A stretch of 64,000 nt of DNA from NCBI RefSeq assembly GCF_017948245.1, contig NZ_CP072868.1, forward strand, positions 124,001 to 188,000, read 5' to 3'. Below are positions 11,503 to 18,944 of this stretch, piece after piece. Source of the stretch: Rhizobium sp. NLR16a. Lineage in GTDB: Bacteria > Pseudomonadota > Alphaproteobacteria > Rhizobiales > Rhizobiaceae. Position numbers and translations under genes: made by a program. The notes below the pieces were generated by a model, which was not told the DNA's origin, did no database searches, and was given only the letters and a program-made list of their open reading frames with translations. The stretch's first letter is position 1, and every line of letters begins with the position of its first letter.

Positions 11503-12582
11503 ATGATGACGACTTCAATCAGCCGCCGGGCTTTTTTCCTCTTAGCACCCGGCAATCTGCTGCTCTGGCTGATTGCGGCCTTCCACATGCTGCTTGTTGC
11601 GGCTCTGTTTGTCGCCCTCCTCGCCGCAAGGCCGGCGGCGGCCGAAGACACTGCCTGCACCGGCCGCAATCTGATGGTCGACTTGCAGCAGAGCGACCCC
11701 GCCCGATACGCCGAGGCGGTCAAGGAAGCCGAAGCAACGCCGAACGGCAAGGGCATCTTCTGGAAGATCGAAAAGCCCGGACTTGCCCCTTCATGGCTGC
11801 TCGGCAGCATGCATGTGACCGATCCCCGTGTGCTCGCCCTGCCGCCGCGCGCCCAGGCGGCCCACGACGCAGCCAACACGATCATCATCGAATCCGACGA
11901 GATCCTCGATGAACGAAAGGCAACCGCCGCCCTGCTCGCGCGGCCGGAACTGACGATGTTCACCGACGGCACGACGATCGACAAGCTGCTCTCTGCCGAG
12001 GACTACAAGCGCCTGGAGGCCGGCCTCAAGCAGCGCGGCATCCCGCTCAGCGCCGTCTCCCGCATGCGGCCATGGATGATCTCCAGCGCCGTTGCCCTTC
12101 CGGCCTGCGAACTCGCCCGCAAGGCCAGGGGCGTGCAGTTTCTCGACCAGAAAATCGCCACCGACGCCGTTGCCGAGGGCAAGGAGGTCAAGGGGCTGGA
12201 AACCCTTGCCGAGCAGATCCAGGCCATGGCTGATCTGCCGGTCGAATTCCATATGAAGTCGCTGATCGAGACGCTGGAACTCGGAGCCAAGATGAATGAT
12301 GTGGTCGAAACGATGACCGATCTCTACCTCTCCGGCGATATCGGCCTGACCATGCCGATGCTGAAGACCGTGACACCGGAGACCGAAGGCGAAAGCAGCG
12401 ACTATGCCGCCTTCGAACAGCGGGTCATCCTCGATCGAAACAAGGTCATGGCAGAACGCGCCGCACCCATTCTCGACGACGGAAACGTCTTCATGGCCGT
12501 CGGTGCCCTGCATCTGCCCGGCGAGGGCGGCGTCATCGAATTGCTGCGCAAGCAGGGCTTCACCGTTACCGCCGTGAACTGA
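11503..12582 (+). CDS. TraB/GumN family protein, membrane-anchored or secreted
   Basis: About 359 residues. An N-terminal hydrophobic stretch (approximately residues 16-42, ending in ARPAAAEDT) looks like a signal peptide or anchor, so the protein is probably periplasmic. The TraB/GumN hallmarks are WLLGSMHVTD near residue 100 and MAVGALHLPGEGGV near the C-terminus; these Gly-His motifs are known from the family, whose members are thought to be metal-dependent proteases. I use the ATG at 11503, with GGGG five to six bases upstream; a GTG at 11491 is an alternative. A possible CtrA site lies upstream. Confidence 0.85.
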   Translation: MMTTSISRRAFFLLAPGNLLLWLIAAFHMLLVAALFVALLAARPAAAEDTACTGRNLMVDLQQSDPARYAEAVKEAEATPNGKGIFWKIEKPGLAPSWLLGSMHVTDPRVLALPPRAQAAHDAANTIIIESDEILDERKATAALLARPELTMFTDGTTIDKLLSAEDYKRLEAGLKQRGIPLSAVSRMRPWMISSAVALPACELARKARGVQFLDQKIATDAVAEGKEVKGLETLAEQIQAMADLPVEFHMKSLIETLELGAKMNDVVETMTDLYLSGDIGLTMPMLKTVTPETEGESSDYAAFEQRVILDRNKVMAERAAPILDDGNVFMAVGALHLPGEGGVIELLRKQGFTVTAVN

Positions 12583-12594
12583 ACTCGTTGTCGG

Positions 12595-13095
12595 TCAGCC
12601 GAGCGTCATGCGGCGCAGCACATTGCTTTTATAATAGAACTGATGGACGAGCCCGCCTGCGACGTGGGCCGCGATCAGCCCCCAAAGAATGACCTTCAAG
12701 ACATCCGCGTGAACGAAGCCGGCGGGATTGATGCCGAAATAGTAAGCGGCGATGCCCGAAAGCGGCATCGCGAAGAGCAGGATATAAAGCCCGGCATGGG
12801 CGAGTTTTGCCCCGAGACGAACGATCGCCGGCTCCTGCGAAGCCTCAGGCGGCGCACCCTGCATAAAGCGCAGACAGAGCCTGAGGACGGCAAGCAGCAG
12901 AATGGCGATGCCGACATAGGTATGGATATTGGCCGAGGCAATCTGCTCGGGCGTCGGCACCTCGCCCCTGCGAACGAGCCGGTGCCATATATTCATCCCG
13001 TCGGGAAACAGCAGATTGAAGAAGATCAGCAGCGCCACCGCCCAGTGGAGGAAACGCTGGCTGAGACTGTAACTCGGGATGGACGGCTGCTGCAT
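12595..13095 (-). CDS. Cytochrome b561 family membrane protein
   Basis: A 166-residue, four-helix di-heme cytochrome of the bacterial CybB type, which moves electrons across or within the inner membrane, often from quinol. Histidines suited to heme binding occur in the first helix (RFLHWAVALL), the second (NIHTYVGIAI), the third (KLAHAGLYIL) and the fourth (AAHVAGGLVHQFYY). It is convergent with the TraB/GumN gene, 12 bp away. The electron partner is unknown. Confidence 0.88.
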   Translation of the reverse strand: MQQPSIPSYSLSQRFLHWAVALLIFFNLLFPDGMNIWHRLVRRGEVPTPEQIASANIHTYVGIAILLLAVLRLCLRFMQGAPPEASQEPAIVRLGAKLAHAGLYILLFAMPLSGIAAYYFGINPAGFVHADVLKVILWGLIAAHVAGGLVHQFYYKSNVLRRMTLG

Positions 13096-13138
13096 TGCTG
13101 ATCTCCCCCGGATGGTCGAACTCTGCGATCAACTAAAA

Positions 13139-13166
13139 CAGCCGCTTGCCTCTCGGCAAGCGGCTG
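13139..13166 (-). terminator. Rho-independent terminator of the mdh-suc-lpdA unit
   Basis: A perfect 12-bp stem (CAGCCGCTTGCC / GGCAAGCGGCTG) with a 4-nt loop, followed on the minus strand by TTTTAGTT. It starts 26 bp after the lpdA stop and ends the long minus-strand TCA-cycle unit. Confidence 0.92.
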
Positions 13167-13191
13167 CGCGCTTCATTACGAAGATGTAAGA

Positions 13192-14598
13192 TTACATATG
13201 GATCGGCTTGAAGAAGGTCGCGAGTGCAGCCTCCTTGACGGCTTCAGACATCGTCGGATGTGCATGGCAGCTGCGGCCGAGATCTTCCGACGAGCCGCCG
13301 AATTCCATCAGCACGGCGATCTCGTGGATCATCTCGCCGGCGCCGAAGCCGACGATATGGCCGCCGAGCACGCGGTCGGTCTCCTTGTCGGCGAGGATCT
13401 TGACGAAGCCGTCGGTCGCCAGCATCGCACGGGCGCGGCCGTTTGCGGTGAACGGGAACTTGCCGACCTTGTAGGCGATGCCTGCCGCCTTCAGTTCCTC
13501 CTCAGTCTTGCCGACCGAAGCGATCTCCGGCTGGGTATAAACGACGCTCGGGATGACCTCATAATTGACGTGGCCATGCTGACCGGCAAGGATTTCGGCA
13601 AGCGCCACGCCCTCGTCTTCGGCCTTGTGCGCCAGCATCGGCCCCTTCACCACGTCGCCGATCGCATAGATGCCGGCGACATTGGTCTTGAAGTGGCCGT
13701 CGATCTCGACGCGGCCGCGATTGTCGAGCACAACACCTGCCTCTTCCAGGCCGAGACCTGCGGTATAGGGCTTGCGGCCGGTGGCGATCAGCACGACTTC
13801 AGCGTCGAGCGTCACCGTGTCGCCGCCCTTGACCGGCTCGAACGTGACCTTGGCGCCCTTATCGCCCTTTTCGACGCCGGTGACCTTGGCGCTGAGGTTG
13901 AAATCGATGCCCTGCTTGGCGAGCATGCGCTGGAACTGCTTGGAGACCTCGCCGTCCATGCCGCCGAGAATGGTGTCGAGATATTCGACGACGGTGACCT
14001 TGGCGCCGAGACGCGACCAGACCGAGCCGAGTTCGAGGCCGATGACGCCACCGCCGACGACGATCAACGTTTCCGGCACCTTTTCCAACGCAATGCCGCC
14101 TGTCGACGAGATGATGGTCTTTTCATCGATTTCGACCTGCACGCCCGGAATGCCGGCGACATCCGAACCGGTCGCGATGACGATGTTCTTGCCTTCGATT
14201 TCCTGCGCGGTCCCGTCCTCGGCGGTGATGGAAACCTTGCCGGCCGAAACGATCTTGCCGGTACCCTTGAAAGCGTCGATCTTGTTCTTTTTGAACAGGA
14301 AGGCGACGCCGTCGACATTCGACTTCACCGTCGCATCCTTGTGCGCCATCATATTGGCGAGGTTGAGCGTCGGCGCCGACACGTCGATGCCAAGCGCGGT
14401 TAATCCATGGCCGGCCTGATGGAACATTTCGGAAGCATGCAGCAGCGCCTTCGACGGAATGCAGCCGACGTTCAGACAGGTGCCGCCATAGGTCGCGCGC
14501 TTTTCGACGACGGCGACCTTGAGGCCGAGCTGGGCTGCCTTGACGGCGCAGACATAGCCGCCCGGACCGGTTCCGATAATGATCACATCGTAGGACAT
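13192..14598 (-). CDS. lpdA: Dihydrolipoyl dehydrogenase (E3)
   Basis: A 468-residue FAD-dependent E3 that reoxidises lipoyl groups and reduces NAD+. The FAD-binding motif GTGPGGYVCA is near residues 9-18, the redox disulfide is in GGTCLNVGCIPSK, the NAD-binding motif GGGVIGLELG is central, and HAHPTMSE is the C-terminal active-site histidine motif. The start MSYDVIIIG was chosen; the open frame upstream overlaps the LysE gene and is not E3-like. Lying in the same unit as sucA and sucB, it is very likely the E3 of the 2-oxoglutarate dehydrogenase complex. Confidence 0.97.
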   Translation of the reverse strand: MSYDVIIIGTGPGGYVCAVKAAQLGLKVAVVEKRATYGGTCLNVGCIPSKALLHASEMFHQAGHGLTALGIDVSAPTLNLANMMAHKDATVKSNVDGVAFLFKKNKIDAFKGTGKIVSAGKVSITAEDGTAQEIEGKNIVIATGSDVAGIPGVQVEIDEKTIISSTGGIALEKVPETLIVVGGGVIGLELGSVWSRLGAKVTVVEYLDTILGGMDGEVSKQFQRMLAKQGIDFNLSAKVTGVEKGDKGAKVTFEPVKGGDTVTLDAEVVLIATGRKPYTAGLGLEEAGVVLDNRGRVEIDGHFKTNVAGIYAIGDVVKGPMLAHKAEDEGVALAEILAGQHGHVNYEVIPSVVYTQPEIASVGKTEEELKAAGIAYKVGKFPFTANGRARAMLATDGFVKILADKETDRVLGGHIVGFGAGEMIHEIAVLMEFGGSSEDLGRSCHAHPTMSEAVKEAALATFFKPIHM

Positions 14599-14624
14599 TG
14601 CTTCTTTCCCTTTGGATTTTTCGT

Positions 14625-15263
14625 TTAGTCGGCTGCGCGCGACAGCGCGAGGCGGAAGCCGAAGGCGACGAGTGCCGCTCCGGTGATGCGGTTGAACCAT
14701 TTGCCGCTGGCGATGAAGCGGTCTCGGATCGTCTTGACCGTGAAGAAATAGGAGACGCCGGCAAACCAGGCGACCAGCGCCGTCGCCATGCCGATACCAT
14801 AGGAGAACTGGATCAGTGCTGGCGTGTCGTGGTGGACGAGCGTCGAAAACAAGGACAGGAAGAACAGCACCGGCTTCGGGTTCAGCGCATTGGTGATGAA
14901 CCCCATGCCGAGGCATGACAGCATCGAGGCCGACTTGCGCTCGTCGGCCGTGACGGCGATCTCCTGCACATTGAATCCCGGTTCGCGGAACGACTTGATG
15001 CCGAGATAGACGAGATAGCCGACACCCGCCCATTTAATCATCGCAAACAGCATCAGCGACTTGGAGACGATCAGGCCGAGGCCAAGGATCGTGTAGCTGA
15101 TATGAAAGAGCAGCGAGAAGCCCATGCCGAGCCCGGTCATGATGGCGGCGCGGCGCCCATGCATGATGCTTTGGCGCAGGATGACAGCGAAATCGGCGCC
15201 CGGCACGACGATGAAAATAGAGAAGACGGCCATCAGGCCGAGGAATTCGAAGATGTAGCTCAT
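14625..15263 (-). CDS. LysE/RhtB family exporter
   Basis: A 212-residue inner-membrane protein with about six hydrophobic segments and the family's N-terminal VPGADFAVILRQS motif (P-G-P/A-D/N pattern in helix 1) and a GFITNALNPKPVLFF motif in the middle. Such proteins export amino acids or related compounds. It lies between the SDR gene and lpdA in the suc unit, with spacers of about 20 bp on each side, so it is probably co-transcribed. Substrate unknown. Confidence 0.88.
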   Translation of the reverse strand: MSYIFEFLGLMAVFSIFIVVPGADFAVILRQSIMHGRRAAIMTGLGMGFSLLFHISYTILGLGLIVSKSLMLFAMIKWAGVGYLVYLGIKSFREPGFNVQEIAVTADERKSASMLSCLGMGFITNALNPKPVLFFLSLFSTLVHHDTPALIQFSYGIGMATALVAWFAGVSYFFTVKTIRDRFIASGKWFNRITGAALVAFGFRLALSRAAD

Positions 15264-15283
15264 ATTGATTCCGCCCTGTCTTT

Positions 15284-16036
15284 CTAACGGCCGCCGCTCA
15301 CATTGAGGATCGATCCGGTGACATAGGACGCTGAAGGTGAAAGCAGATAGAGAATTGCATCCGCCACCTCCTCCGGCAGGCCGGCCCGCTGCATCGGGAC
15401 CGATGGCGCCATTTCGCGCGCCCGGTCCGGCAAGCCACCCGATGCATGGAGATCGGTTTCGATGATGCCGGGCCTGACGGCATTGACGCGAATCCCTTCC
15501 CCGGCAACTTCGCGCGCAAGCCCGATGGTGAAGGTGTCGATCGCCGCTTTCGATGCCGCATAATCGACATACTGCGTCGCCGAACCGAGGACTGCCGCCA
15601 TCGAGGAGACGTTGACGATCGCCCCACCCTGCCCACCATGTCGGCGCGACATGCGGCGCACGGCCTCGGCGGCGCAGAGGATCGAGCCGGTCACATTGAC
15701 GCGGAGCATGCGCTCGATCCGCTCGACCGACATCTCGTCGACTCGTTGCGGATAATCGACGATGCCGGCATTGTTGACCAGCCCGTCGAGCCGCCCGAAC
15801 TGACGATCAACCGCCGAAAACATCGCGGCGATATCCGCGGCCTTGCCGACATCGCCCTTAATTGCCACAGCCTCGCCGCCGCTTTCGATGATCGCGGTAA
15901 CGACGGCATCCGCCGCTTCATGGCTCGTGGCGTAATTCACCGCGACGCGCCAACCCCCGCGCGCAGCAAGCCGGCAGACCGCCGCGCCGATGCCCCGGCT
16001 TCCGCCGGTGACGAGAACAACAGGTGTATCGCTCAT
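15284..16036 (-). CDS. Short-chain dehydrogenase/reductase
   Basis: A 250-residue classical SDR. The cofactor motif TGGSRGIG is near residues 9-16, NNAG near 88-91, the catalytic serine in NVSSMAA and the YxxxK pair in YVDYAASKAA. An acidic residue after beta-2 is not obvious, so NADP(H) is a reasonable guess. The ATG overlaps the stop of the upstream secreted-protein gene by 4 nt (ATGA), suggesting coupled translation. Its substrate, and any link to the TCA cycle, are unknown. Confidence 0.9.
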   Translation of the reverse strand: MSDTPVVLVTGGSRGIGAAVCRLAARGGWRVAVNYATSHEAADAVVTAIIESGGEAVAIKGDVGKAADIAAMFSAVDRQFGRLDGLVNNAGIVDYPQRVDEMSVERIERMLRVNVTGSILCAAEAVRRMSRRHGGQGGAIVNVSSMAAVLGSATQYVDYAASKAAIDTFTIGLAREVAGEGIRVNAVRPGIIETDLHASGGLPDRAREMAPSVPMQRAGLPEEVADAILYLLSPSASYVTGSILNVSGGR

Positions 16037-16563
16037 GTCGCACACTCCTTGAATGTCAGCACGTCCCAAGGCGCCACCGAGGCCTTGCCCTCGCCCCAGG
16101 CGCTGGATTCGCGAATGGCGGGACCAAGACCGGGAAGCACCAGCTTTTCGGCGGCAGCAGCGCCCTCCGGCAGCAGGTTGTCGATCTCGCCCTTGGCGTC
16201 CATGCCATAGACGGCGCCCTGCCAGACCGTGCAGGCATCGAGATCGGCGCCGGTCACATCGCCTTCCGGACAGTTGAACATCAGGATGCCGATGGCGCGC
16301 ACCGGATCCTCCGACGGCATGATATAGCCTTCCATCACCACGGCCGTCTTGAGGGCGCTGACCTTGAACTGGTTGCTGGCGGCCGCCGACGCCGAGTTCA
16401 GCGGCGCGAAGCGCAGTTCATAGGCGCCGTCACGGTCGACGTAGACGGCCTGCTCCTGTTTGCAGTCGACGGCGAACCCGGCAACCGGGACGGCGAAAAC
16501 CGCCACGGCCGCAATTGCAGCCGCACCTCGCCGCCCTGCCATGATCCTGATCGTCCCGCTCAT
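16033..16563 (-). CDS. Secreted protein of unknown function
   Basis: A 176-residue protein with a likely signal peptide (basic start, hydrophobic residues about 13-29, cleavage near GFA-VDC). Four cysteines remain in the mature part (near CKQEQ, FNCPEG, DACTVW and KECAT), compatible with two disulfides in the periplasm. I recognise no family. Its ATG overlaps the DUF4241 stop by 4 nt and its stop overlaps the SDR ATG by 4 nt, so the three genes are tightly coupled. Confidence 0.72.
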   Translation of the reverse strand: MSGTIRIMAGRRGAAAIAAVAVFAVPVAGFAVDCKQEQAVYVDRDGAYELRFAPLNSASAAASNQFKVSALKTAVVMEGYIMPSEDPVRAIGILMFNCPEGDVTGADLDACTVWQGAVYGMDAKGEIDNLLPEGAAAAEKLVLPGLGPAIRESSAWGEGKASVAPWDVLTFKECAT

Positions 16564-17309
16564 TGCACCTTCGGCTCTCTCCGCCCGTCGGCATTCTGGA
16601 TTATGCCAAAATCCGTCAACAGCACCAGCGGGCAACCGTCCTTGTCGAGGCCCCAGAAGACAGGATAGACACCATCACCCCAGCCGCTCCAAAACACCGC
16701 AACATTGCCCTTCTTGCCGGCAACCGGCTGGTGCAATGCATAGTGGCGCTTGTTGGCGTCAAGCTCCGACGCCAGCACGTCATCGTAATAATTGATATCG
16801 GCGTCCGGCTTCTGCGCCTGGACCTGCGTTTCCCGCTCATCGATCAGCGCCAGCGTATCGGCGTCCATATAACAGCCGACGCCGGCATCGACGGGATAGC
16901 CGAAGATCTCGTCGTCCTTCAGTGTCGCCGGGTCTTGGCCGGGCACGACGGCCAGTTCCCAGTGATCGGGCCTGCCCTCGGCAAACCGCATGCTGGCCGC
17001 CGCGATGCGCCCGAAGGCATGGTAGAGCGTCACCGGATAGTCGCCCGGCGCCACCGTTCTTGCAAGCGCCGCACGATCCGGCTGGGCAAGCGGATCAGCG
17101 GCGACGATGCGACCCGAGGTCAGCTCGACATCGCCCATATGGACCACATCGATCGACCGGCTGGAGAGTTCGGCAGCATCAAGCGCCACGAGTCCGAAAT
17201 TGCTGCTGGCCTTGCTGACATCCCAGCCGGCGGCCGATGCGGGGACCGGGGCATGCGCGGCGGCAGCGCAAAGAAGAAGCCGCGCCGCTCGCAATATCCG
17301 GTTCCGCAT
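16560..17309 (-). CDS. DUF4241-like protein with signal peptide
   Basis: A 249-residue protein starting with a signal peptide (MRNRILRAARLLLCAAAAHA, then APVPASAAG). The body contains GVGCYMDADT and a FWSGWGDGVYPVFWGLD block, which I associate with DUF4241; the assignment is from memory of the family. It lies 12 bp after sucB and is coupled by an ATGA overlap to the next gene. The function is unknown; a periplasmic location is inferred from the signal peptide. Confidence 0.75.
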   Translation of the reverse strand: MRNRILRAARLLLCAAAAHAPVPASAAGWDVSKASSNFGLVALDAAELSSRSIDVVHMGDVELTSGRIVAADPLAQPDRAALARTVAPGDYPVTLYHAFGRIAAASMRFAEGRPDHWELAVVPGQDPATLKDDEIFGYPVDAGVGCYMDADTLALIDERETQVQAQKPDADINYYDDVLASELDANKRHYALHQPVAGKKGNVAVFWSGWGDGVYPVFWGLDKDGCPLVLLTDFGIIQNADGRREPKVQ

Positions 17310-17321
17310 CGAAAGCGCTCC

Positions 17322-18581
17322 TTAGAGATCGAGAACCAGGCGTTCCGGATCTTCGAGGCTCTCCTTGACGCGGACGAGGAAGGTGACAGCCTCCTTGCCG
17401 TCGACGATGCGATGATCGTAGGACAGCGCCAGATACATCATCGGACGGATGACCACCTGGCCGCCGATCGCAACCGGCCGCTCCTGGATCTTGTGCATGC
17501 CGAGAATGCCGGACTGCGGCGCGTTGAGGATCGGTGAAGACATCAGCGAGCCGTAGACGCCGCCGTTGGTGATGGTGAAGGTGCCTCCCTGCATGTCGGC
17601 CATAGCAAGCGATCCGTCACGGGCCGCCTTGGCAAGACGGCCGAGTTCCTTCTCGACTTCGGCGATCGACATCTGGTCGGCGTCGCGGATAACAGGAACC
17701 ACGAGGCCCTTGTCGGTGCCGACCGCCATGCCGACATGGCAGTAGTTCTTGTAGATGACGTCGGTCCCGTCGATTTCGGCATTGACTGCCGGCAGCTCCT
17801 TCAGCGCATGCGTCACCGCCTTGGTGAAGAAGCCCATGAAGCCGAGCTTGACGCCGTGTTTCTTCTCGAAAATGTCCTTGTACTTGTTGCGCAGGTCCAT
17901 GACTGCCTTCATGTCCACCTCGTTATAGGTGGTCAGCATGGCGGCGGTGTTCTGGGCGTCCTTGAGGCGCTTGGCGATCGTCTGGCGCAGGCGCGTCATC
18001 TTCACGCGCTCTTCGCGCGAGGCATCCTCGACCGTCGACGGGCCACGTGCAGCCGCAGGCGCTGCAGCCGGTGCCGCGGCGGGAGCGGAAATGCCCTTGG
18101 CAACGGCGGCAATGACGTCGCCCTTCAGCACCTGACCACGTTTGCCGCTGCCGTCGACCTGATCGGCGGAAAGATTGCTTTCGGCAAGCATCTTCGCAGC
18201 TGCCGGTGCCGGCGGCATGGTGGAGACGGAAGCGCTCGACGAGGATGCGGCGGTGGCAACCGGTGCGGCAGCAGCAGCAGGGGCCGGCTGAGCGGGAGCG
18301 GCGACCGGTGCGGCGGCAGCCTGCGCGGCGGCGGCAGCACCGGCGCCTTCGGCGATCTGGCCGAGCAGTGCACCGAGACCGACGGTCTCGCCGGCGGCGG
18401 CGACGATTTCCGACAGCGTACCGGAGGCGGGCGCGGGAACTTCGATGGTCACCTTGTCGGTTTCAAGCTCCAGAATCGGCTCGTCGGCCTTGATGGCGTC
18501 GCCGACCTTCTTGAACCAGGTGCCGACGGTTGCCTCGCTGACGGATTCACCGAGAGTTGGAACGCGGATTTCTGTGGCCAT
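17322..18581 (-). CDS. sucB: 2-oxoglutarate dehydrogenase E2, dihydrolipoyl succinyltransferase
   Basis: A 419-residue E2 core of the 2-oxoglutarate dehydrogenase complex. The order is one lipoyl domain with lipoylated K43 ([12 protein letters not shown]), an Ala/Pro-rich linker (about residues 80-125), an E1/E3-binding domain (about 127-160, [20 protein letters not shown]), a second linker, and the acyltransferase domain ending in [13 protein letters not shown] with catalytic H390. It transfers the succinyl group from E1 to CoA. A single lipoyl domain is normal for E2o. Confidence 0.97.
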   Translation of the reverse strand: MATEIRVPTLGESVSEATVGTWFKKVGDAIKADEPILELETDKVTIEVPAPASGTLSEIVAAAGETVGLGALLGQIAEGAGAAAAAQAAAAPVAAPAQPAPAAAAAPVATAASSSSASVSTMPPAPAAAKMLAESNLSADQVDGSGKRGQVLKGDVIAAVAKGISAPAAAPAAAPAAARGPSTVEDASREERVKMTRLRQTIAKRLKDAQNTAAMLTTYNEVDMKAVMDLRNKYKDIFEKKHGVKLGFMGFFTKAVTHALKELPAVNAEIDGTDVIYKNYCHVGMAVGTDKGLVVPVIRDADQMSIAEVEKELGRLAKAARDGSLAMADMQGGTFTITNGGVYGSLMSSPILNAPQSGILGMHKIQERPVAIGGQVVIRPMMYLALSYDHRIVDGKEAVTFLVRVKESLEDPERLVLDL

Positions 18582-18620
18582 TGTTCAAATCCTGATTTCG
18601 TGTGTTTTCGTTTATGCGTT

Positions 18621-18929
18621 TCAGACGGCGGGCGGCCGCAAAATGATCGAGGGCATCGGCAAGACATCGAAACGGAAACCGAAACCGGAAGCGATGATCG
18701 GATCGCCGTCGACAAGAGCTTGCGCCGCCGGCTGATCCTCCACTTCGACGACTGCCATGCCGAAGGCGCCTTGACCCTCGAACACCGGACCGACGACAAT
18801 TGCCGATCCCGCAAGGGCCTGCCGATGCCAATATTCGACATGGCGTTTCATCGCCGCCATTTCTTCCCCCGTCCCGTCATGCGGAAAAGTGGGGCGCGGC
18901 GGCAGCAGTCTCAAAAAGAAGTAAGCCAT
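18621..18929 (-). CDS. YciI-like protein between sucA and sucB
   Basis: A 102-residue alpha/beta ferredoxin-like protein of the YciI/YCII family. Typical features are an N-terminal hydrophobic strand (MAYFFLRLLPPRP), a histidine in KRHVEYWHRQ, and a central VVGPVF-to-FGMAVVEVED segment ahead of a DPIIASGFGFRFDVLP region. The family function is poorly known; some members bind small molecules. It is inserted between sucA (15 bp away) and sucB (39 bp away), so it is almost certainly co-transcribed. Confidence 0.82.
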   Translation of the reverse strand: MAYFFLRLLPPRPTFPHDGTGEEMAAMKRHVEYWHRQALAGSAIVVGPVFEGQGAFGMAVVEVEDQPAAQALVDGDPIIASGFGFRFDVLPMPSIILRPPAV

Positions 18930-18944
18930 TGCGCCCCCCTTGAT

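Noticed and set aside
12583..13190. CRISPR or tandem array search across short repeats, including the lpdA terminator region
   Set aside because: The repeat here is a single perfect hairpin followed by T residues, a terminator; no regularly spaced direct repeats exist anywhere in the window.
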